DNA of 64,000 bases, taken from assembly GCF_002355335.1 (NCBI RefSeq), contig NZ_AP014946.1:1255501-1319500 (forward strand), read 5' to 3'. A model generated the notes under the pieces. It did not search any database and had not been told where the DNA came from. It saw only the letters and a list, made by a program, of their open reading frames with translations. How positions within the stretch are numbered: position 1 is the stretch's first letter; every line of letters begins with the position of its first letter. Made by a program: the position numbers and the translations under genes. Source of the DNA: Variibacter gotjawalensis (GTDB lineage: Bacteria > Pseudomonadota > Alphaproteobacteria > Rhizobiales > Xanthobacteraceae). This document shows positions 58,544 to 64,000 of the stretch, in pieces.

Positions 58544-59722
58544 ATGGCCCGCAGCAACAAGCCGTTTCCGAAAAAGCCGGTCTTTGCCAACCCGGTGAAG
58601 GATTCGCCTTACGCTTTCACGTTCGACGAGACCGAAATCAAGCCGCAGGCGCAGAAGGGACGCGGCGCCGTCAGCAATCAGGCGAGCACACGCTTCGAGC
58701 GTTACACCTCGGTTCGCGTCGACGATGGGTGGCAGCATGCTGGCAGCGAAACAGAAGAAGAACCGCGGCCGGAGACGCAGCTCTTTCTCGATACATCGCG
58801 CAGCATCGTCATGCGCAACGATTCGCCCGATATCGGTTTCTCGGCGAGCCTCAATCCATATCGCGGCTGCGAGCACGGTTGCGTCTACTGCTTCGCGCGC
58901 CCGTCGCACGCGTATCTCGGCATGTCGCCCGGTCTCGATTTCGAGACGAAGATTTTTCACAAGCCGAACGCCGCCGAATTGCTGCGCGCCGAGTTCGCGC
59001 GGCGCACGTATCGGCCCGAGTCGATTCTCATCGGCATCAACACGGATTGCTATCAGCCGCTCGAGCGCAAACTCGAAATCACCCGCAGCATCTTGAAGGT
59101 GATGGACGAGCATCGTCATCCGTGCAGCATCATCACGAAGTCGGCGCTTATCCTGCGCGACCTCGATATCTTGGCCCCGATGGCTGCGCGACGTCTCGTG
59201 CGAGTCGCCGTGACGCTCGGCACGTTGAGCGCCGACATCCATCGCAAGCTTGAACCGCGCGCACCCGCGCCGCAAAAGCGCGTCGCGACGATGCGGGCGC
59301 TATCCGCCGCCGGAATTCCGGTGACGATCATGGTCGCCCCGATGATTCCGGCGATCAACGATCACGAGGTCGAGGGCTTGTTGGAAGCCGCGCACGATGC
59401 CGGAGTGCGTCACGCCGGCTACACGGTTCTGCGCTTGCCGTGGGAGCTAAAGCAAATTTTCGAGGAATGGCTCACCGCGCATTTTCCGGATCGCGCATCG
59501 CACGTGCTCAGCTTGCTGCGCCAGATCTACGGCGGGAAACTCTACGACTCGGCCTGGGGTGTGCGTGGCAGAGGGACGGGGCCGTATGCGCAGCTCATCG
59601 GCCAACGCTTCCGCGTCGCGTGCGAGAAGCTCGGCCTCAACCGCGACGACAAGACGCTCGACCACAGCCAGTTTCGCAAGCCGTCGAAAAATCCCGGGCA
59701 GATGGAGATGTTTGGGGATTGA
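58544..59722 (+). CDS. PA0069-type radical SAM protein
   Basis: A 392-residue radical SAM protein with the cluster-binding motif [12 protein letters not shown] (about 110-121), preceded by [12 protein letters not shown], the hallmark of PA0069/Rv2578c relatives. The C-terminal half includes [12 protein letters not shown]-type sequence ([15 protein letters not shown]). The function is unknown, though the family is related to spore photoproduct lyase. The start at 58544 gives [12 protein letters not shown]; 14 upstream codons are open. It is divergent from hisS. Confidence 0.88.
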   Translation: MARSNKPFPKKPVFANPVKDSPYAFTFDETEIKPQAQKGRGAVSNQASTRFERYTSVRVDDGWQHAGSETEEEPRPETQLFLDTSRSIVMRNDSPDIGFSASLNPYRGCEHGCVYCFARPSHAYLGMSPGLDFETKIFHKPNAAELLRAEFARRTYRPESILIGINTDCYQPLERKLEITRSILKVMDEHRHPCSIITKSALILRDLDILAPMAARRLVRVAVTLGTLSADIHRKLEPRAPAPQKRVATMRALSAAGIPVTIMVAPMIPAINDHEVEGLLEAAHDAGVRHAGYTVLRLPWELKQIFEEWLTAHFPDRASHVLSLLRQIYGGKLYDSAWGVRGRGTGPYAQLIGQRFRVACEKLGLNRDDKTLDHSQFRKPSKNPGQMEMFGD

Positions 59723-59724
59723 TG

Positions 59725-59853
59725 GTCATTCCGGGGCGCGAGCGCTGTGCAAAGCACAGCCGAGCGAGCCCGGAATCCATATTCGCTGCAGGGAGTATGG
59801 ATCCCGGACAGCCGCCGTTCGCTTCGCGAACTAACAGCGGCTTCCGGGATGAC
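59725..59853. repeat. Palindromic repeat, GTCATTCCGG family
   Basis: GTCATTCCGGGGCGCG at the left and CTTCCGGGATGAC at the right are inverted partners, with two nested pairs inside (GCTGTGCAAAGCACAGC, and GGATCCCGG near the middle). It fills the gap after the PA0069-type gene and adjoins a double-hairpin repeat. Confidence 0.75.
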
Positions 59854-59876
59854 TACGGCGATTTCTTACGTACGCC

Positions 59877-59962
59877 GTCATGGCCCGGCTTGTCCGGGCC
59901 ATCCACGACTTCACTGAGCTAGAAAGCAAGACGTGGATGGCCCGAATGAAGCGGGCCATGAT
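59877..59962. repeat. Double-hairpin repeat, GTCATGGCCCGG family, copy 4
   Basis: Starts GTCATGGCCCGGCTTGTCC and ends GCGGGCCATGAT. Same left hairpin (GGCCCGG-CTTGT-CCGGGCC) and same ACGTGGATGGCCCG right half as the other copies; only the final base pair of the outer stem differs. Confidence 0.85.
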
Positions 59963-60025
59963 GGAGAGGGTCGCAGAGCCCTCAGTCCGTCATGAGCGCG
60001 GAGAGAGTTGCGAACTCAGCGTGAC

Positions 60026-60589
60026 TTACTGAATCGTCACTGGGAGCGTTACGCTGCCCTTCTTTCCGGTGACTTCATCGCGCAGCGTCGTCTCGACCTG
60101 ATAATTGCCCTTCGGCAGCCCCGTGATGTTGTAGGTGAAGTTCACCATGAACTCGCGATTGCGGAATCGACTCGTCAGATTGAAGCGCTGAAAGCCTTCC
60201 TTCGCGAACAACTGTTTGCCGTTCGAATCGCGGATCGCGACGTCGGCGATGAAGTCGGTCTGCCAAGCGTCACCCTGCTTGCGCCAACCGAAGCCGACCG
60301 GCTCTCCGTAGAGCAGGAACGGCTCACCATCCGAAAAAGTGTTGTTCGGCTTCTGATTATAGATGCCGTAGCCTTCGCCCTTCTGCGTCACCCAAACGGC
60401 GCGGCGGAAGACGAGCGGCGCTTTTTCCCACAACACGTCGATAGCTTGGTCGAGCGCGTCGATAGCCTCAATGGTGCGCCCACGCGCGAGCAGGCCCTCG
60501 GCTTCCTTCGCCTTGTCGCCGATCGATTGTGCGGAAGCGGGTAAAGCGGTCGCAAGCGTCAGCAACGTCGCGGCGATGATTTTGCGCAT
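60026..60589 (-). CDS. Secreted protein of unknown function
   Basis: A 187-residue protein with a signal peptide (MRKIIAATLLTLATALPASAQ). Residues 26-55 form a TPR-like helix pair (AKEAEGLLARGRTIEAIDAL), and the rest (about 70-187) is beta-rich with VTLPVTIQ at the end, like an Ig-type periplasmic domain. It lies 21 bases after the stop codon of the flavin-oxidase gene on the same strand. I do not recognise a family. Confidence 0.7.
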   Translation of the reverse strand: MRKIIAATLLTLATALPASAQSIGDKAKEAEGLLARGRTIEAIDALDQAIDVLWEKAPLVFRRAVWVTQKGEGYGIYNQKPNNTFSDGEPFLLYGEPVGFGWRKQGDAWQTDFIADVAIRDSNGKQLFAKEGFQRFNLTSRFRNREFMVNFTYNITGLPKGNYQVETTLRDEVTGKKGSVTLPVTIQ

Positions 60590-60610
60590 GTGTTTCTTCT
60601 TTTCTGAGTT

Positions 60611-61243
60611 TTAGTAGAGCGTCTGCTTGATGCGCTCCGGATAGAGCTTGTCGTATTCGACGCCTTTGATCTCGCCCTTCGACAGTGCCTCGACCATCGT
60701 GCCTGTCGAGGGCAGCGCGGAGCGCTGAATTTGCGTTGCCGGGTCCCAGAGCTTCGAGCGCACGATCGCTTTCGAACACTGGAAGTAGACGCGATCGACC
60801 GTGACGACGATCACGCTGCGTGGCTGCTGGCCGTTGACGACGAAGCGTTCGAGCAATGCGGGTTCGACGGAGATCGCGGCGCGGCCGTTGACGCGCAGCG
60901 TTTCGCCGACGCCGGGAATGAGGAACAGCAGCGAGATGCGCGGATCGCGAATGATGTTGCGCAGGTTGTCGATTCGATTGTTGCCGCGCCGGTCCGGCAG
61001 CAGCAGTGTCTTTTGATCCGCAACCTCGACGAAACCCGGCGCGTCGCCGCGCGGCGAGCAATCGAGCCCTTCGTCCGACACGGTCGCGACTGAGCAGAAC
61101 GGAGACGCTTTAATCATCGCGCCGTAGTGCTCGGAGATGTAGTCGATCTCCTTCGCGACGGCCGCACCGGACGGGTGGCCGTACCGCTCTTCGAGTGCTT
61201 CGAGCGACGTGATGTGGTGCGGGTTGATAACGTTCTTGTTCAT
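60611..61243 (-). CDS. FMN-dependent pyridoxamine 5'-phosphate oxidase-fold protein
   Basis: A 210-residue protein with the split-barrel flavin fold: FCSVATVSDEGLDCSPRGD (about 50-68), FVEVADQKTLLLPDRRGNNR (about 71-90) and LLFLIPGVGETLRVNG. This matches the MSMEG_1061-type PPOX subgroup, oxidoreductases of unknown substrate. The start at 61243 has GAGGAT before the ATG; 27 open codons upstream are not used. It is followed on the same strand by a secreted protein gene. Confidence 0.82.
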   Translation of the reverse strand: MNKNVINPHHITSLEALEERYGHPSGAAVAKEIDYISEHYGAMIKASPFCSVATVSDEGLDCSPRGDAPGFVEVADQKTLLLPDRRGNNRIDNLRNIIRDPRISLLFLIPGVGETLRVNGRAAISVEPALLERFVVNGQQPRSVIVVTVDRVYFQCSKAIVRSKLWDPATQIQRSALPSTGTMVEALSKGEIKGVEYDKLYPERIKQTLY

Positions 61244-61286
61244 GCGATCCTCGTAAGCCGAATTTACAACAACCACACGTCGCTGA

Positions 61287-62546
61287 CTATGCGGGAGTGA
61301 GAAACTTCCCGTCTTCGCCCGCAATCATGCAGTCGAGAATGCTTCCAGGTAAAACGTCGGTGAGACGCACCGGCAAAAAGTGCTCCGTTCGCCCAATCCC
61401 GCCGCGTTCCGCCAAAATCTGCCGCCGTGCGCCGACTTCGCCGGCGAGCCGCGCGCGGAAAGCAGCCTCACCCTTTTCGCGCAGCCGCTTCGCGCGCTCC
61501 TTGACGGCGCGGCCGTCGACCTGCGGCATGCGCGCCGCCGGTGTGCCGGGGCGCGGCGAATACGGAAACACATGGAGATGCGTCAGGCCGCATGCATCGA
61601 CGAGATCAAGCGATTGTTCGAACATCGCGTCGGTTTCGGTCGGGAAGCCCGCAATGATATCAGCGCCGAAAACGATGTCTGGCCGCAGACGCCGCGCCTC
61701 GTCGCAGAAACGGATCGCGTCGCCGCGCGAATGTCGCCGCTTCATGCGCTTGAGGATGAGATCGTCGCCCGCCTGGAGCGAGAGATGCAGGTGCGGCATC
61801 AACCGCTCTTCCTCGGCAAGCGCGATCATCAGATCGTCATCGGCCTCGACCGAGTCGATCGACGAGATGCGCAGGCGTTCGAGTTCCGGCACGTGCTTGA
61901 GAATCTGCCGCACGAGTTTGCCGAGCGTCGCTTCACCCGGCAGCCCGCTCCCGTAGCTCGTGATATCGACGCCCGTCAGCACGACTTCGCGCGCGCCGCG
62001 TTCGGTCAAGCGCCGGATCTGCGTGACGACTTCGCCCATCGGAACCGAGCGCGAATTTCCACGGCCGTATGGGATGATGCAGAAGGTGCAGCGGTGATCG
62101 CAACCGTTCTGCACCTGCACGAAGGCGCGCGTATGCCCTTCCAGCCCATCGATCAGATGCAGCGCGGTTTCTTTGACGGAGAGAATGTCATCGACCGCGA
62201 TTTTCTCTTCCGCGCCGATGCCGAAAGCGTTCGCGGTGGCGCGCCAGCCCTCCGCCGAGAGCTTTTCCGAGTTGCCGATGACGCGCGTCACTTCCGGCAT
62301 GTTCGCGAATGTCTGCGGCTCGGTCTGCGCCGCGCATCCGGTCACCAGAATGCGCGCGCCTGGCCGCTCGCGCGCCGCGCGGCGGATCGCCTGCCGCGCT
62401 TGCCGCACGGCTTCGCCGGTCACCGCACAGGTGTTGAAGACGATCGTGTCGGTGACGCCCGCGTCGGCGGCGTGCGCCCGCATCACTTCGGATTCGTGAA
62501 TGTTGAGCCGGCACCCGAAGGTGACGATGTCGATATCAGGCCGCAT
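61287..62546 (-). CDS. mtaB: tRNA t6A37 methylthiotransferase MtaB
   Basis: A 419-residue radical SAM enzyme that adds a methylthio group to t6A37 in tRNA. The N-terminal domain holds cluster cysteines ([22 protein letters not shown]), and the radical SAM motif is [15 protein letters not shown] (about 149-163). The C-terminal TRAM-like region binds RNA. It overlaps the dapF stop region by 11 bases, so it is co-transcribed with and downstream of dapF. Confidence 0.94.
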   Translation of the reverse strand: MRPDIDIVTFGCRLNIHESEVMRAHAADAGVTDTIVFNTCAVTGEAVRQARQAIRRAARERPGARILVTGCAAQTEPQTFANMPEVTRVIGNSEKLSAEGWRATANAFGIGAEEKIAVDDILSVKETALHLIDGLEGHTRAFVQVQNGCDHRCTFCIIPYGRGNSRSVPMGEVVTQIRRLTERGAREVVLTGVDITSYGSGLPGEATLGKLVRQILKHVPELERLRISSIDSVEADDDLMIALAEEERLMPHLHLSLQAGDDLILKRMKRRHSRGDAIRFCDEARRLRPDIVFGADIIAGFPTETDAMFEQSLDLVDACGLTHLHVFPYSPRPGTPAARMPQVDGRAVKERAKRLREKGEAAFRARLAGEVGARRQILAERGGIGRTEHFLPVRLTDVLPGSILDCMIAGEDGKFLTPA

Positions 62547-63411
62547 CGCTCGCCGCGAACAGCTTCGGGTCGAAGCGCCCTTCGTATTCGTACGCGACCG
62601 GCCCGGTCATCAGGACGTGGTTGTCCTTCTCACGCCACTCGATGACGAGATCGCCGCCCGGCAGCGTTACCGTCACGGTGCGGCCGGTGCGCCGTGTGCG
62701 CGCGGCCGAAACCGCCGCCGCGCAAGCCGCCGAACCACAGGCAAGCGTCAAACCGGCGCCGCGCTCCCACGTGCGGACGATGAGATGTTCCTTCGACACC
62801 ACCTGCGCGAGTGAGATATTTGCGCGCTCCGGGAAGATCGGATGGTTCTCCAGCATTGGGCCGATGCGCGAGAGATCGTAGGCGTTGACGTCATCGACCC
62901 AGAAGATCGCGTGCGGGTTGCCCATGCTCATGACCGACGGCGAGTGCAGAATCGGCTTGTCGATCGGCCCGATCTGCAGCGCGATTGCGCGCGTATCCTG
63001 AAATTCGTCGGCGAGCGGAACTTCATTCCAGGCAAACTTCGGCACGCCCATATCGACCGTGAAGCGGCCGTCCGCGTTCGGCCAGGAGTCGAGCAAACCG
63101 GCCGCCGTCTCGAACGTCATCTTGCTCTTGCCGGTTTCCTTGGCGACCAGCGAGGCGATGCAGCGTGTTCCGTTACCGCAGGCGCCGGCTTCGGAACCGT
63201 CCGTATTGTAGATGCGCACGAACGCGTCGGTGCCGGGCGTCTTTGCCGGATAGAGCGCCATCATCTGATCGAACGGCGCGCCGTCCGGTCCGGCGGCAGC
63301 CCGCGCCTCGTCGGCACTGATCGCCAACGGCTTTTGCCGCATGTCGACGACGACGATGCGGTTGCCGAGCCCGTTCATCTTGACGAACGGATGATTGCCG
63401 AGCGTGCTCAT
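62536..63411 (-). CDS. dapF: Diaminopimelate epimerase
   Basis: A 291-residue enzyme that converts LL- to meso-diaminopimelate for lysine and peptidoglycan synthesis. [13 protein letters not shown] starts the first half; catalytic Cys78 is in GACGNGTRC and the second cysteine in [10 protein letters not shown]. The start at 63411 has GGAAA upstream; a GTG four codons before is possible. It is the first gene of the dapF-mtaB pair. Confidence 0.95.
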   Translation of the reverse strand: MSTLGNHPFVKMNGLGNRIVVVDMRQKPLAISADEARAAAGPDGAPFDQMMALYPAKTPGTDAFVRIYNTDGSEAGACGNGTRCIASLVAKETGKSKMTFETAAGLLDSWPNADGRFTVDMGVPKFAWNEVPLADEFQDTRAIALQIGPIDKPILHSPSVMSMGNPHAIFWVDDVNAYDLSRIGPMLENHPIFPERANISLAQVVSKEHLIVRTWERGAGLTLACGSAACAAAVSAARTRRTGRTVTVTLPGGDLVIEWREKDNHVLMTGPVAYEYEGRFDPKLFAASDAA

Positions 63412-63630
63412 ATGGCTTTCCACGAATGCGCCATCTGCCTAACGGCGGGCGCGAAATTTGCAAGGCTTGAGCTTTGCAACGCGCAATATAGTCGCCGTGA
63501 TGCGCTTTTGCGACTCTCGCGCCGGAATACTGAACAGGCTCAAGAATTTCCCTTTAGTGGGGGCGGACCCATGCTAGATTCCAGGCATTATCAGAAGGGG
63601 CGTTCCGCCTCTTTGTCCCGAGGAGACTCT

Positions 63631-64000
63631 ATGGTTCGCGCCCTTCAGTTCGCCGCGATCCTGTTGCTGACAGGCTCATTGAGTCTCAATGCGCAAACGC
63701 CGGCTCCGACGCCGCCGGCCGATCCGCAGCCTGCGCAGCCCGCACCGGCACAACCGGCGCCTGCGCAGCCGCCTGCCGCCCAGCCGGCCCCGCCGGATCA
63801 GCCGCCCGCCAATCCGGATTTCGGCGTCGAAGTGACGGTGCCGCCGCGCACGATCGTCTTCCTCAAGGGCACGGCCAACTGGGACTCGGCCTACGACACG
63901 CTGATCGACAGCTTCAAGACGCTCAACGATTTCCTCAAGCGCGAGAGCCTGACCGCGGCGGGATCGCCGCTAACGATCTACACGTCGACCGACGATACAG
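63631..64000 (+). CDS. Secreted GyrI-like domain protein (N-terminal part)
   Basis: The gene runs past the window; 123 codons are seen. A signal peptide (MVRALQFAAILLLTGSLSLNAQ) is followed by a Pro/Ala/Gln repeat region (about 23-62), then VEVTVPPRTIVFLKGTANWD, the start of a domain that I recall as a GyrI-like small-molecule-binding fold in secreted Bradyrhizobium proteins. The ribosome-binding site GAGGAGAC precedes the ATG. It is divergent from dapF; the 207-base gap holds no other gene. Confidence 0.7.
   Translation, partial: MVRALQFAAILLLTGSLSLNAQTPAPTPPADPQPAQPAPAQPAPAQPPAAQPAPPDQPPANPDFGVEVTVPPRTIVFLKGTANWDSAYDTLIDSFKTLNDFLKRESLTAAGSPLTIYTSTDDT

Overview
The window looks like chromosomal DNA of an alphaproteobacterium of the order Hyphomicrobiales (Rhizobiales), most like the Nitrobacteraceae/Xanthobacteraceae. 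The reasons are the high GC content, the gene order mdh-sucC-sucD / sucA-sucB-lpd, an sdhCDAB operon, the pairing of short-form HisG with HisZ, groESL behind a CIRCE element, several L,D-transpeptidases, and many short palindromic intergenic repeats typical of this group. The genus assignment is inference. I see no rRNA, tRNA, CRISPR array, insertion sequence, integrase or prophage.

Layout. 1-4025: end of a TRAP substrate-binding protein, both TRAP permeases and an amidase (uptake plus hydrolysis of an unknown acid or amide). 4027-7392 (minus): a secreted protein of unknown function and an SbmA/BacA-type ABC exporter/importer fused to its ATPase. 7695-18463 (minus): a TCA-cycle block with two transcription units, mdh-sucC-(two small membrane proteins)-sucD, ended by a hairpin at 14371-14401, and sucA-sucB-(DUF4241 protein)-lpd, ended by a hairpin at 7621-7650. 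18870-24483: ZapE-type ATPase, a divergent HxlR regulator/quinone-oxidoreductase pair with a clear inverted repeat, a YkuD L,D-transpeptidase, an MFS carrier and a lipoprotein. 24647-26784: groESL with both a heat-shock-sigma-like promoter and CIRCE. 26895-28718: a periplasmic NMT1/THI5-like binding protein fused to a complete seven-helix TRIC (UPF0126) channel. 28721-35093: small and envelope proteins, including two related YafK-like L,D-transpeptidases. 35219-36873: a SorAB-like sulfite dehydrogenase pair. 36985-40055: photolyase, LeuB, RidA-like. 40143-44596: two tandem, translationally coupled TIR-transmembrane-TPR proteins. 44593-49115: a LysR regulator divergent from sdhCDAB. 49222-54686: small enzymes, DUF2076, YdjC deacetylase with a GT2 glycosyltransferase, GtrA. 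54683-58430: hisS-hisZ-hisG. 58544-63411: PA0069-type radical SAM protein, periplasmic and flavin proteins, MtaB and DapF. 63631-end: start of a secreted GyrI-like protein.

How it fits together. Two TCA blocks supply succinyl-CoA, succinate and malate interconversion, with SdhABCD feeding the quinone pool. Most of the rest is housekeeping (his, leuB, dapF, groESL, mtaB) mixed with envelope maintenance. The most unusual content is (i) the binding-protein/TRIC channel fusion, whose parts fit topologically as a ligand-linked periplasm-facing channel, (ii) the TIR-TM-TPR pair, which would place an NADase-type TIR domain in the cytosol and a long TPR array in the periplasm, and (iii) a recurring CtrA-like TTAA-N7-CTAA motif upstream of envelope genes. 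Palindromic repeat families are scattered over nearly every convergent or intergenic gap.
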